Source of the DNA: Acidimicrobiia bacterium
Lineage (GTDB): Bacteria > Actinomycetota > Acidimicrobiia > Spongiisociales > ZC4RG35
Direction of reading: 5' to 3'
Assembly (NCBI GenBank): GCA_025928935.1
Contig: JAICNB010000004.1
Coordinates: forward strand, 19,687 to 83,686
Length of the DNA stretch: 64,000 bases
Position numbers and translations under genes: made by a program. Positions 17,014 to 26,384 of the stretch are shown one piece after another (within the stretch, counting starts at the first letter, position 1; each line of letters opens with the position of its first letter). The notes under the pieces are model-generated. The model saw nothing but the letters and a program-made list of their open reading frames with translations, had not been told where the DNA came from and did not search any database.

Positions 17014-17352
17014 ATGCCAGAAGCAACACCGGTCACCATTTCGAGCAGCGCGAGAGCTGATGAAGGTCCTGTCGACGTCGAGAAGCTGCGCGAGACGCTC
17101 GAGTACATACGCCCTGCGGTCCAGGCCGACGGTGGTGACTTGATCCTGCTCGGCACCGACGGCGGTCGAGTGGATATCCAGATGGTTGGCGCATGTGGGG
17201 GTTGCCCCCTGTCGATGATGACACTCAAGGCAGGTATCGAGCGCATCCTCATGGACCGTGTCCCGGGGGTGACCGAAGTGCGTGCCAGCGCCGATGCCCC
17301 AGGCCTGGACGAGCTCGACAACCCCAACGCCATCACCCTGCCCGCCCTCTGA
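17014..17352 (+). CDS. NifU C-terminal domain (Nfu-type) Fe-S scaffold
   Basis: 112 residues with a single NifU-C domain: LEYIRPAVQADGGDLILL, then the cluster-binding CxxC in ACGGCPLSMMTLKAGIE, ending VPGVTEV. Such proteins carry [4Fe-4S] clusters to client enzymes. The ~20-residue N-terminal and C-terminal extensions show no motif. It stands alone between the SpoIID and MeaB genes. Confidence 0.92.
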   Translation: MPEATPVTISSSARADEGPVDVEKLRETLEYIRPAVQADGGDLILLGTDGGRVDIQMVGACGGCPLSMMTLKAGIERILMDRVPGVTEVRASADAPGLDELDNPNAITLPAL

Positions 17353-17400
17353 CCTCCGCGTCAAGACCAAGGGGGTTGTCACTCTTAACCTGACGCCACC

Positions 17401-18111
17401 ATGAATGGGTCCGATCTGGCAGGGCGGGTGCGAAGCGGCGATAGACGTGCGCTGGCCCGGCTGGTCAGCCAGATCGAATCAGGCGATCCGGCTGTCGATC
17501 CTGTCATCGCCACCCTGATCGACTCCGCCCCCCCGGCACGCCGAATCGGCATCACCGGGCCCCCCGGAGCGGGGAAGTCCACCCTCGTCGACGCCATGAT
17601 CAGCGAGTTTCGCTCGAGTGGGAACAAGGTGGCCGTTCTCGCCATCGATCCGACCAGCCCGATCACCGGCGGGGCGTTGCTCGGAGATCGGATCCGGATG
17701 CAGGGCCATGTCGACGACTCCGGGGTGTACGTTCGGTCGATGGCCGCCAGGGGCCACCTGGGGGGGTTGTCGTTGGCGGCGGCACCGACGATCGCCGTCC
17801 TGGCTCGCGCCGGTTTCGACGTCGTCTTGGTGGAGACTGTCGGAGTGGGTCAATCGGAGCTCGAGATCATGGACCATGTCGATTCCGTGGTGCTGGTCCT
17901 CGCTCCCGGCTGGGGCGATCAGATCCAGGCGGACAAGGCGGGCATAGTCGAGATCGCCGATGTCTTCGTGATCAACAAGGGGGACCGCCCCGGGGTCGAT
18001 GTCGTGCAGCGTGCCTTGCAAGAGCGTCTGGGCGACACGGGCGCGCCGATTCTGGTGACGACTGCGACTACCGGTGAAGGCGTGCCCGCTCTGGTCGAAG
18101 TGGTCCGGTGA
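17401..18111 (+). CDS. meaB: MeaB/ArgK-family GTPase, short form
   Basis: A G3E-family GTPase that loads and protects adenosylcobalamin in methylmalonyl-CoA mutase. Walker A GPPGAGKST, switch DPTSPITGGALLGDRIRM, VETVGVGQSE and the base-recognition VINKGDRPG are all present. At 236 residues it is roughly 80-90 residues shorter than typical MeaB (about 320-330): it ends just after TTATTGEGVPALVEVVR, so the C-terminal dimerisation arm is missing. The frame ends cleanly 7 bp before the convergent ppdK stop. TAACCT 9 bp before the ATG may be a near-leaderless -10. Confidence 0.88.
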   Translation: MNGSDLAGRVRSGDRRALARLVSQIESGDPAVDPVIATLIDSAPPARRIGITGPPGAGKSTLVDAMISEFRSSGNKVAVLAIDPTSPITGGALLGDRIRMQGHVDDSGVYVRSMAARGHLGGLSLAAAPTIAVLARAGFDVVLVETVGVGQSELEIMDHVDSVVLVLAPGWGDQIQADKAGIVEIADVFVINKGDRPGVDVVQRALQERLGDTGAPILVTTATTGEGVPALVEVVR

Positions 18112-18117
18112 GCGGCC

Positions 18118-20754
18118 TCAGACGTCTCCGCGGACGGAGTCCAGTGCTGCCTGGGCCGCCGCCAGCCGTGCTCCTTCGACCCGCGGCGGGCTACAGGACA
18201 CATAGTCGAGCCCGAGATCATCGACGAAGAAGATCGAGTCGGGGTCCCCTCCATGCTCTCCGCACAGACCGACAATCAGATTCTGGTTCGCCTCGCGTCC
18301 TTCCCTGGTGGCCACGGAGACCAGACGGCCCACCCCGGGACGGTCGAGGGTCTGGAACGGATCCGAGGTGAGGATCCCCCGTTCCAGATAGTCGCGAAGG
18401 AACAGGCCTTCGGCATCGTCACGGCTCAACCCGTAGGTCATCTGGGTGAGGTCGTTGGTCCCGAATGAGAAGAAGTCGGCGACCCGAGCTATCTCGCCGG
18501 CGGTGAGCGCGGCCCGAGGGAGCTCGATCATCGTGCCGATCGGGATGTCCAGCTCGATCCCGGAGTGGGCCGAAGCCTCGGCGATCTCTGCCTCGATCAT
18601 CTCACGCATCCTGATCAGTTCCTCGGCCGCCGCAACCAGCGGGATCATGATCTCGAGGTGCGGATTACCGCCTGCCTGGAGGCGACGGGTGAGGGCAGTG
18701 GTCGCGGCACGGGCCTGCATCCGATAGAGGTCGGTGACCATCAGGCCGAGTCGGACGCCGCGTAGACCGAGCATCGGATTGTCCTCCTCCCATCGCGCCA
18801 CGTGCTCGGACATCGCCTGCAGGTCGTCGATGGGCCGGCCCGCCCGGACCCGTCGCAGCATCTCGTGCTCCAGTTCGAGACGCGAGGGGAGGAACTCATG
18901 CAGGGGCGGGTCGAGGAGCCGGATCACGACGGGGAGACCGTCCATCGCCTCCAACAGGCTCTCGAAATCGCCCACCTGCTGTGTCTCGAGATCGGCGAGG
19001 GCCTGGTTCCGCTCCGCGGTGTCGGCTGACAGGATGATTCGGCGGACTATCGACAACCGTTCGCCCATGAACATGTGCTCGGTCCGGGCGAGGCCGATTC
19101 CCTCGGCGCCCCGGGACCGGGCCAGGGCGGCGTCCTCGGCGAGATCGGCGTTGGCCCTGACCCCGAGCCGACGGAACTCGTCGGCCCACTCCAGGAGCTG
19201 GCCGAGCTCGGGTGGCACCTCGGGGGGTACCAACTCCACCTCACCCGGATACACCGCCCCGGAGGTGCCATCGATGGTCACGACGTCCCCGCGGCGGAGG
19301 TCGGCGGCCCCGGTGGAGGCGATCCCGGCGTCAGGGTCGACCCGGAGTGCGGCTGCGCCGGTCACGGCGGGTTTGCCCATGCCCCTGGCCACGACCGCAG
19401 CGTGGGAAGTCTTGCCACCCTGATTCGTGAGGATGCCGACGGCGGCCGCCATCCCATGGATGTCATCGGGGGTGGTCTCGGGTCGCACCAAAATGACCTC
19501 CACACCGTTGCGCGCCTCTGACACCGCGTCGTCGGCGGTGAAGACGACGACGCCGGTAGCGGCTCCGGGGGAGGCGGCCACCCCCATCGCCAGAGGTGCG
19601 GAGGCCTTGACCTTGTCGGCGAGGCGGGGGCGGTGCAGTTGCTCGAGCGAGGCCGGCTCGACTCGTGACACGGCTGTGGCACGGTCGATGAGGCCTTCCC
19701 CGACCATGGCGACGGCCATCTTGACCGCGGCTGCCGCGGTCCGCTTCCCGGCACGCGTCTGGAGGATGTAGAGGACATCTCGTTCGATGGTGAACTCGAT
19801 GTCACACATGTCCCGATAGTGCGCCTCGAGGCCCTCCATGATCTCCAGCAGTCGGCGATGACCCTCGGGGTGCAGGTCGGCGAGCTGATCCAGGGTCAAG
19901 GTGTTGCGGATGCCGGCGACGACGTCTTCTCCCTGGGCCCGTGGCAGGTAGTCGCCGTAGACCTTCTTCTCGCCAGAGCTCGGGTCGCGGGTGAAGCAGA
20001 CGCCGGTGCCCGAATCCTCGCCCAGGTCGCCGAACACCATCATCTGGACGTTGGCCGCCGTGCCCAGATCATCGGGGATCGAGTGGATCCGGCGGTATTC
20101 GACCGCACGCTTGGTGTTCCAGGACTCGAACACAGAGGTGACAGCCCCCCTCAGCTGCTCCGACGGATCGTCGGGGAGCTGTCCCGGGCGCTCGCGGTCG
20201 ACGATCTGGCGGAAGCGGGCGGTGGCCGTCTCCAGGTCTTCGGCGGTCAGGGCCGAGTCGTCATCGACACCCCTTGCCACCCTCAGCTCGGCGAGCACCT
20301 CCTGGAACAACGCCTCGTCGACGCCGAGCACGACATCGGCGTACATCTGGACGAAGCGGCGGTAGGCGTCCCAGGCGAAGTGGGCGTCCCCCGACCATTC
20401 CATCAACGTCTTGACCACCTCGTCGTTGAGCCCCAGGTTGAGGATGGTGTCCATCATGCCTGGCATCGAGAACTTGGCCCCGGAACGCACAGAGAGAAGC
20501 AGCGGCGCGGGCCCGCTCCCGAAGATGCGGCCCGTCGCCTGCTCGAGGCGTGCCACCGCGGCATCGACCTCTGGCCAGAGCTCGGACGGCACCTCACCGG
20601 CGGCCATGGCGGTCCGACACACATCCGTGGTGATCGTGAACCCGGGGGGCACGGGAAGCCCGAGCGACGTCATCCGGGCCAGGCCCGCCCCCTTGCCACC
20701 GAGCAGGTCGCGATCGGAGCCGTCGGTAGCCGAGAAGTCGTAGAGCTGTGGCAT
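18118..20754 (-). CDS. ppdK: Pyruvate, phosphate dikinase
   Basis: It interconverts pyruvate, ATP and phosphate with PEP, AMP and PPi. The 878 residues show the full architecture: ATP-grasp N-terminus (LLGGKGAGLARMTSLGLPVPPGF), central phosphohistidine domain with catalytic His in GGKTSHAAVVARGMGKPAV, and C-terminal PEP domain with FGTNDLTQMTYGLSRDD and the acid/base Cys in GLCGEHGG. A promoter TTGAGG-N16-TAACTT can be read 10 bp before the ATG, implying a leader of only a few bases. Confidence 0.96.
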   Translation of the reverse strand: MPQLYDFSATDGSDRDLLGGKGAGLARMTSLGLPVPPGFTITTDVCRTAMAAGEVPSELWPEVDAAVARLEQATGRIFGSGPAPLLLSVRSGAKFSMPGMMDTILNLGLNDEVVKTLMEWSGDAHFAWDAYRRFVQMYADVVLGVDEALFQEVLAELRVARGVDDDSALTAEDLETATARFRQIVDRERPGQLPDDPSEQLRGAVTSVFESWNTKRAVEYRRIHSIPDDLGTAANVQMMVFGDLGEDSGTGVCFTRDPSSGEKKVYGDYLPRAQGEDVVAGIRNTLTLDQLADLHPEGHRRLLEIMEGLEAHYRDMCDIEFTIERDVLYILQTRAGKRTAAAAVKMAVAMVGEGLIDRATAVSRVEPASLEQLHRPRLADKVKASAPLAMGVAASPGAATGVVVFTADDAVSEARNGVEVILVRPETTPDDIHGMAAAVGILTNQGGKTSHAAVVARGMGKPAVTGAAALRVDPDAGIASTGAADLRRGDVVTIDGTSGAVYPGEVELVPPEVPPELGQLLEWADEFRRLGVRANADLAEDAALARSRGAEGIGLARTEHMFMGERLSIVRRIILSADTAERNQALADLETQQVGDFESLLEAMDGLPVVIRLLDPPLHEFLPSRLELEHEMLRRVRAGRPIDDLQAMSEHVARWEEDNPMLGLRGVRLGLMVTDLYRMQARAATTALTRRLQAGGNPHLEIMIPLVAAAEELIRMREMIEAEIAEASAHSGIELDIPIGTMIELPRAALTAGEIARVADFFSFGTNDLTQMTYGLSRDDAEGLFLRDYLERGILTSDPFQTLDRPGVGRLVSVATREGREANQNLIVGLCGEHGGDPDSIFFVDDLGLDYVSCSPPRVEGARLAAAQAALDSVRGDV

Positions 20755-20846
20755 CAGTCAGATGAAGTTACCGATCCTGCCACGGTCCTCAACAGGGCCA
20801 AAGGTGAAACATCGCCCGGTCTTTCGGCCCCAATCGGCAGATCGGC

Positions 20847-22574
20847 TCAGGGGATGATGGGAACAAGGAGGAATGAATCGGTCTCACCTCCGACGTGGAT
20901 GGTCACCCGACCCGAGAAGACATCGGCGGGCCTGTCGATGGGATCGGCATGCTTGAACGGGCCTACCCCCCGTCCTGCATAGTGAAACTTGCGGGCGAAG
21001 TCAGACAGCTCGCCTTCGTAGCGATAGTCGTTGCCTCGCACGCTGAGCCCGAGCCGATATCCGGCCGGGATCACGATGCAGGTCGGCCAGATCTCGATGT
21101 CCACCGGATAGATCTGCCCGGGGAGGAGCGGGTCCTCCCGATCGTGGGTGTGGTAGGGGCGGTGGGGCAGGCTCTTCCCGGGGTCCACAGCGCGATGGGA
21201 GGCGCGGAGCCATCCATGGGCGATCGGCGTGTTCGGGTCGAGGGCACCCATGAACGTGACCTCGTCATCGCTCTCGTCGAAGAGCCGCACGATCAAGAAA
21301 AGATCCGCGTCCGCCGTCTCCGATGAGATGAAGAGCCTGGCCGCCAGGGGCCCGGTGATCTCGGTCTCCTCGGCGAAGGGTGAAGTGAGGAAGGTCGACC
21401 CATCGCCGTCGGCTTCGTAGCCGATGGAGCCGGTCTCAGCGGAGGCCGAGGGCTCCAGCTCATTACCCGCGGTGAGGTGATACCGGGTCCAGTCGGTCCT
21501 GGCCAGAGGCCACTCGTTCTCGCTGCGGTCGTTGAACGTGCCGTCGGCCTGGCGGACACGGAGCAGGACCCGTGGCGTCTGCTCCCACCCGTTCTCCTCG
21601 CCCTTGAGGTAATGGCTGAAGAACCGCTTCTGCAGGCCGACACCGCGGTCGGTGTAGAAGTCCACCCAATGGGCGTCACCGTGGATCTCCAGCCATTTGT
21701 CGGTGGCGGCCGATTGTGTAAAGGCCTCGACGTTCCCGCGGAGATGAAGGCCGTGGCCGCCCCAGTTCCCGGCCGACAGCATCGGAGTGGTCACCCGCGA
21801 CCAGTCCGGGTTGCGCTCCAGGTACCAATCATCGACGAGGGGGCGGCTCATCACGTCATGGCCGAGGTCCGCCCGTCTCGTTGCCAGAACGTCGGGCTCC
21901 TCGGTGTCCGGGCCCGACACCGCCTCGCCTGTGACGGTGCTGTGGTAGCCACGCTCTCCGACACCGTGCTGGACCTTCTCGACCTGGCGCGGATACCAGT
22001 CCTCAGCGAACTGGCAGAGGATCCCACCGTGGCGGGCGAAGTCCCGATACCAGTCGGCGGCTCCTTCCCAGGGACAAATCGCCGACAGATGTGGAGGCTG
22101 GAGGGCCGCCACCTGGTACTGGTTCATTGCATAGTAGGAGATCCCGGCCAGGCCGACCCGGCCATTGCTCCACGGCCGGGTCCCTGCCCATTCGATGCAG
22201 TCGTATAGATCCACGGTCTCCCGGCCCGACCAGACATCCATGTACCCGGGGGACCGCCCGGTGCCTCTCGAGTCCACCCGGACGCAGACGTATCCGTCCG
22301 GCACCCATTTCTCCGGGTCGACCACCTCCCAGTTCTGATGGAGGTTGCTGGTCCCTTCCCCAACTTCCGGGTGGTGCTCGATCATGTAATCCCACTGGCT
22401 GCGGTAACCCTCCTGGAAGGCCAGGCCTTTCCCGTAAGGCCCGTAGCTGAGCAGGGCCGGGTACTCGCCCTCCGCGACCGGGAGGAAGAGGTCGGCTCGC
22501 AAGACGACACCATCGTCCATCGGGATTGCGACGTCTCTTTCTATGCGCATGGGAACCTGCTCGATGACTGTCAT
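20847..22574 (-). CDS. CocE/NonD family (S15-like) hydrolase
   Basis: 575 residues resembling cocaine esterase and X-Pro dipeptidyl-peptidase: RDVAIPMDDGVVLRADLFLP, YVCVRVDSRGTGRSPG, nucleophile elbow LAGISYYAMNQ, the acid in SAGNWGGHG and DAHWVDFYTDRG, then a C-terminal jelly roll from about 340 (GPLAARLFISSETADADLFL). There is no signal peptide, so it is likely cytoplasmic. The substrate could be an ester or an amide. TAGGAA directly precedes the ATG. Confidence 0.88.
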   Translation of the reverse strand: MTVIEQVPMRIERDVAIPMDDGVVLRADLFLPVAEGEYPALLSYGPYGKGLAFQEGYRSQWDYMIEHHPEVGEGTSNLHQNWEVVDPEKWVPDGYVCVRVDSRGTGRSPGYMDVWSGRETVDLYDCIEWAGTRPWSNGRVGLAGISYYAMNQYQVAALQPPHLSAICPWEGAADWYRDFARHGGILCQFAEDWYPRQVEKVQHGVGERGYHSTVTGEAVSGPDTEEPDVLATRRADLGHDVMSRPLVDDWYLERNPDWSRVTTPMLSAGNWGGHGLHLRGNVEAFTQSAATDKWLEIHGDAHWVDFYTDRGVGLQKRFFSHYLKGEENGWEQTPRVLLRVRQADGTFNDRSENEWPLARTDWTRYHLTAGNELEPSASAETGSIGYEADGDGSTFLTSPFAEETEITGPLAARLFISSETADADLFLIVRLFDESDDEVTFMGALDPNTPIAHGWLRASHRAVDPGKSLPHRPYHTHDREDPLLPGQIYPVDIEIWPTCIVIPAGYRLGLSVRGNDYRYEGELSDFARKFHYAGRGVGPFKHADPIDRPADVFSGRVTIHVGGETDSFLLVPIIP

Positions 22575-22618
22575 TTCCTACCACACCGCCTGGTCGACGT
22601 CTGAGAGCAGTCTGCCTC

Positions 22619-24160
22619 TCAGGTCTCGCCGAGGAGACTGTCGAGAGCCTGTGCATCCTGTTTGGCCAGAGCATGCTCGGCCCGGAGCGACTCGACGTCG
22701 CGATAGATCGTCGCCAACGCCTGGACGGCTCCGTTCTTGCGATAGCCGATCATCACGTCACGCTTGGACGGATCTCCGACGACCACCTCATCATCCCACT
22801 CCTTGACGTGGCCGACCACGTTGATCGGGACGTCGTAGTGCTGGCTCCAGAAGAAGGGCGGGTCGGTGAAGGGCAGATCGTGTCCGAGCATGTTCCGCGC
22901 CACGGCCTGTCCCTGGCGTTCGGCCAGCACCCAGTGCTCGATCCTCACCCGTCCCGCGTTCTGATCCGGATAGGACGCGACATCACCCGCGGCCCAGACG
23001 TGGGGGTCGCTAGAGCGCATCCGGTCGTCGACGATGATCCCGTCGTCGACATCCAGGCCCGCCTCCTCGGCCAAACCGGTCCTCGGCTTCACGCCGACGC
23101 CTATGACGACCAGGGTGGCCGCAATCCGGCTCCCATCGTCGAGCTGCACCGCGTCGGCCTCGATCGCCGACACGGTCCTCCCCAAACGGAACTCCACGCC
23201 GTGCTCCTCGTGGAGGTCCTGGACGAATCGCCCCATCTGCTTCCCGACTATCAGGGCCAGGGGGATGTCATCGGGCGCCACCACGGTGACCTCGATCTCC
23301 CGCTGGCGAAGTGAGGCTGCGACCTCGAGACCGATGAATCCCGCCCCGATCACGACAGCCCTCGAAACAGCGCCCAGGGCGGCGATGATGGCCCGGCTGT
23401 CCTCGAGGGTTCGCACGTAGTGGACGTGGGGCTGATCGGACCCGGTCACCGGGAGTTGCCGCGGTTCAGCACCGGTGGCGATGAGCAGTGCCCCGTACCC
23501 GATCTGCCGTCCGTCTTCGAGGCTCACGGTACGCTCGGCCGTGTCGATGCCGATCACCTGTGTCCCGCTGACCAGGTCGATGTCCTGCTCCTCGTAGAAA
23601 TCGGGGCTGCGCAGCGGCAGCCAATCCTCGGGAGCGGTGCCTGCCAGGTAGTCCTTGGAGACGTTGGGGCGGTCGATGGGTGGCTCGACGCCGATCATCG
23701 TTACCGGGCCTCGATACCCCTGACGGCGCAGCATCTCGGCCGCGGCGGCACCGGCAGCCCCCGAGCCGACGATCACCACCGAGTCGGGAGCAGTCGGCGG
23801 CGTCCGCTCGGGGACAGACGCGTCGATGGGGCCTGTCACGTAGATCCTCCCGTTCCGCTCCTCTGGTTGGTAGACCTGGATCGAGTCGAGGGCCGGTGCC
23901 CCCACCGCCTCGCCAGTGGTGAGATCGAATCGGGCGTGATGCCACGGGCAGCGGACCTGACCGTCGACACAGAGACCGTCACCGAGTGGGCCGCCATAGT
24001 GGGTACAGCTGCCGGCCACGGCGCATAGGCCGGCGGCGGTGCGGACGACGATCACCTGCCTCCCGTCCACCTTGCCCTTGATCGGGACGTCGAGGGCGAG
24101 GTCATCGGCCGGGATGCCCTCTTCGATCAGGTCGGGGCCGGTCACCTTGCTCTCGGCCAT
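22619..24160 (-). CDS. Rieske-FAD pyridine nucleotide-disulfide oxidoreductase (AIFL-like)
   Basis: 513 residues in two parts. Residues 1-105 form a Rieske [2Fe-2S] domain with ligands C-x-H in GSCTHYGGPLG and C-x2-H in RCPWHHARFD. From about 125, a FAD/NAD oxidoreductase has FAD site VVIVGSGAAGAAAAE, NAD site AVVIGAGFIGLEVAAS and C-terminal FAD motif HVWAAGDVASYPD. This matches the AIF-like/ferredoxin reductase group, which passes electrons from NAD(P)H. GGACGCTG lies just before the ATG. The partner is unknown. Confidence 0.92.
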   Translation of the reverse strand: MAESKVTGPDLIEEGIPADDLALDVPIKGKVDGRQVIVVRTAAGLCAVAGSCTHYGGPLGDGLCVDGQVRCPWHHARFDLTTGEAVGAPALDSIQVYQPEERNGRIYVTGPIDASVPERTPPTAPDSVVIVGSGAAGAAAAEMLRRQGYRGPVTMIGVEPPIDRPNVSKDYLAGTAPEDWLPLRSPDFYEEQDIDLVSGTQVIGIDTAERTVSLEDGRQIGYGALLIATGAEPRQLPVTGSDQPHVHYVRTLEDSRAIIAALGAVSRAVVIGAGFIGLEVAASLRQREIEVTVVAPDDIPLALIVGKQMGRFVQDLHEEHGVEFRLGRTVSAIEADAVQLDDGSRIAATLVVIGVGVKPRTGLAEEAGLDVDDGIIVDDRMRSSDPHVWAAGDVASYPDQNAGRVRIEHWVLAERQGQAVARNMLGHDLPFTDPPFFWSQHYDVPINVVGHVKEWDDEVVVGDPSKRDVMIGYRKNGAVQALATIYRDVESLRAEHALAKQDAQALDSLLGET

Positions 24161-24220
24161 CAGCGTCCTTTCACTCCGATTCTTTCAACCATAGCCATGG
24201 CTTTTAGAACGATGGAATGG

Positions 24221-25012
24221 TCAGCTGTCGGCCCTGTACACCAGACCCAGCCCTCCCGGGGACGTGACGGTGAGGAGGTCCTCCTCGATCATTGCCCGGA
24301 AGCCATCACCCAGCACCGAGACGACATGGCTGTCCTGCTCGAAGAGTTCCGGCGGGCACTCACCCTCTGCGGCCATCTCGGGCATGGTCACCTCCGCCCC
24401 GGTCACCGCGTATCTGCCATGGAGGCCGCGGCAGCCGGTTGATCCCAGCATCGACCCGTCGGTGTACAACTCGAGTGTCGCCCGATCGCCGCCAACACTC
24501 GACACCGAGTCTCCGTCGGTGAGGCTCTCCAGCACCCACACTGTCCCGGTGAGCTCGCTCGTAGGCACCGGGGGGAGCGCCTGGTAGATGAGGTCGACGC
24601 CCTCACCGGTGAGGGTCAGGCGCTCTGCAGTGCTGGAGAAGCCTCGTACCCTTGGCAGGGCTTCCAGATAGATCCGCTCCAGCTCCATTACCTGTTCGGG
24701 GCTGCACGCCATCTCGGTCGCCCCCAGCCCGGAGAAAGAGACCTCCGCTCCCGAGATCGACGCCGTCCCGAAGTAGCCGTTGCAGGCTGCAGTCCCGCTG
24801 ACCCCATTGTCGCTGATGGTCAGGGTGATGGGGTGGTCGTCGACCAGTGTCAGATCGTTGCCGTCGACCGTGCCTGATTCGAGCTGCCATGGAGTCCCGA
24901 CCGGGTCTTCACCCGTTTGCGGCGGGTCGCCGCCTTTTTGAGCGGGGTCGGCGCAGGCGACGATCAGAATCGTGAGACAGACGAGGGCTCCAGCGAACCG
25001 ACCCATCGCCAT
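24221..25012 (-). CDS. Lipoprotein with two META (HslJ-like) domains
   Basis: 263 residues. The signal peptide LVCLTILIVACAD contains lipobox IVAC, so it is a predicted lipoprotein. Two META-type units follow: WQLESGTVDGNDLTL...GTAACNGYFG, and WVLESLTDGDSVSS...GSTGCRGLHGRY. Each carries the CN/CRG-x-GxY core. META domains occur in HslJ and other envelope proteins; function is unclear. The ATG at MAMGRFAG lies 7 bp after the related upstream gene. Confidence 0.85.
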   Translation of the reverse strand: MAMGRFAGALVCLTILIVACADPAQKGGDPPQTGEDPVGTPWQLESGTVDGNDLTLVDDHPITLTISDNGVSGTAACNGYFGTASISGAEVSFSGLGATEMACSPEQVMELERIYLEALPRVRGFSSTAERLTLTGEGVDLIYQALPPVPTSELTGTVWVLESLTDGDSVSSVGGDRATLELYTDGSMLGSTGCRGLHGRYAVTGAEVTMPEMAAEGECPPELFEQDSHVVSVLGDGFRAMIEEDLLTVTSPGGLGLVYRADS

Positions 25013-25019
25013 GGCCGGA

Positions 25020-25460
25020 TCAGGAGCTGGCCGGCGACTCGTCGACCACGAAGAGAAGGTCGACTCCCTCACCAGTCAGGTTCAGCTCGTTGCCCTCGAC
25101 GGTGAAGATCTCCACCAGGCCCAGGGCGCTCAGGAACGCCGTCTCCGAGTTCATCACGCCTTCATCGACGCAGGCCATCAGGGTCCCCCCCAAGTCGGAG
25201 AAGGTGAGCTCGTTTCCTGAGAGTGTGTAGCCGGCGAACCACTGATTGCAGGCGGATTTCCCCCCGGCCGTCCCCTCGGGTTGGTCGAAGACCAGAGTGA
25301 TCGGATAACCATCCACGATGGTGATGTCGGCGCCATCGAGGGTGCCCGCTTGCAGCAGCCATGCCTCGGACGTCGGATCGGCGGCGGCCTCCTCGGCCGG
25401 GTCGGCACAGGCCGCGAGCAAGACGGCGAGGACGGTCATGGCGAGCAGAGTCTTTCTCAC
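25020..25460 (-). CDS. Lipoprotein with one META-like domain
   Basis: 146 residues from a GTG start (VRKTLLAMTVLAVLLAACAD), with lipobox LAAC. One META-like unit: LQAGTLDGADITIVDGYPITLVF, GGKSACNQWFAGY and a C-terminal LNLTGEGVDLLFVVDE. The last phrase also appears in the neighbouring lipoprotein as LTLTGEGVDLIYQA, so the two genes are tandem paralogues. It is hidden in the ORF track inside a long ORF whose N-terminal part is a menA shadow. Confidence 0.83.
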   Translation of the reverse strand: MRKTLLAMTVLAVLLAACADPAEEAAADPTSEAWLLQAGTLDGADITIVDGYPITLVFDQPEGTAGGKSACNQWFAGYTLSGNELTFSDLGGTLMACVDEGVMNSETAFLSALGLVEIFTVEGNELNLTGEGVDLLFVVDESPASS

Positions 25461-25498
25461 GTCCGATTCGACGCTACGCGACACCTCGGCGGTTCCGT

Positions 25499-26377
25499 TC
25501 AGATGAGCAGCCCGGCAGCGAGGGTGAGGCCCGTCCAGAGATGGAGGCGGGCTGTCATCTTGAGCGCCCGGATCAGCGATGGGCCGTCGCTCTTTCGATA
25601 CATGATGCGCACCGGCCCCATGGCGTAGGGAGCGAGCAGGGCGGCGAAGATCGTGGGAAGGGGCGTCAGCCCCGTGGCGGCAAACACCGCGATCAGGGCT
25701 ATGGCCCCGTAGACGAGGATCATGAACAGGCCCCTGGTGCGCTGCAGCCCCAGGATCACGGCGAGGGTCCGCTTCCCAGCCGCACGGTCGGTGTCGAAGT
25801 CCCGGTAGTTGTTGACGACGAGGATGGCAGCGGCGAGCAGACCCACGGGGATGGAGAGGAGCCACGCCGCCCTCGGAGCTGTCATGTCGTGGACATAGCG
25901 GCTTCCCACCGTCGCGATGATCCCGAAGAAGAGGAATACGAAGACCTCGCCCAGTCCCCGGTACCCGTACGGCAATGGCCCGCCCACGTAGCCGAGCATG
26001 GCGACGATCGAAAGGACCCCGATCACCAGGATTGCCGGCCCGGCGATGACGGTGAGGGCCGCCCCGGCGCCAGCTGCCACGATCAGGGCCAGGACCACCC
26101 CAGCCCACATCTGCCGTGCGGTGATCCGCCCGGCAGACACCATCCGTGGCGGGCCGATCCGCTCCACCGGATCCGCGCCTCGTCGAGCATCCGATACGTC
26201 GTTGGCGAAGTTGGCGGCGATCTGGATGGCGAGTGCGGCGACCAGCGCAAGGAGGAAAGCATCCCATCTGAACACACCCTCGTGAGCGGCGAGTGCCGAT
26301 CCCACCACCACCGGGACCACTGCTGCAGGAAGGGTGTGTACCCGCGCCGCGATCCGCCAGTCCTGGAGCGTGGTCAC
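25499..26377 (-). CDS. menA: 1,4-dihydroxy-2-naphthoate polyprenyltransferase
   Basis: A UbiA-superfamily membrane enzyme attaching the prenyl tail in menaquinone synthesis. Two Asp-rich motifs are visible, NFANDVSDARRGAD and NNYRDFDTDRAAGKRT, among about eight hydrophobic helices. The GTG start (VTTLQDWRIAARVHTLPAAV) sits 7 bp after menB, and the family begins at this position. 292 residues is normal. Operon order menB-menA-META-META. Confidence 0.93.
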   Translation of the reverse strand: MTTLQDWRIAARVHTLPAAVVPVVVGSALAAHEGVFRWDAFLLALVAALAIQIAANFANDVSDARRGADPVERIGPPRMVSAGRITARQMWAGVVLALIVAAGAGAALTVIAGPAILVIGVLSIVAMLGYVGGPLPYGYRGLGEVFVFLFFGIIATVGSRYVHDMTAPRAAWLLSIPVGLLAAAILVVNNYRDFDTDRAAGKRTLAVILGLQRTRGLFMILVYGAIALIAVFAATGLTPLPTIFAALLAPYAMGPVRIMYRKSDGPSLIRALKMTARLHLWTGLTLAAGLLI

Positions 26378-26384
26378 CCGATCA

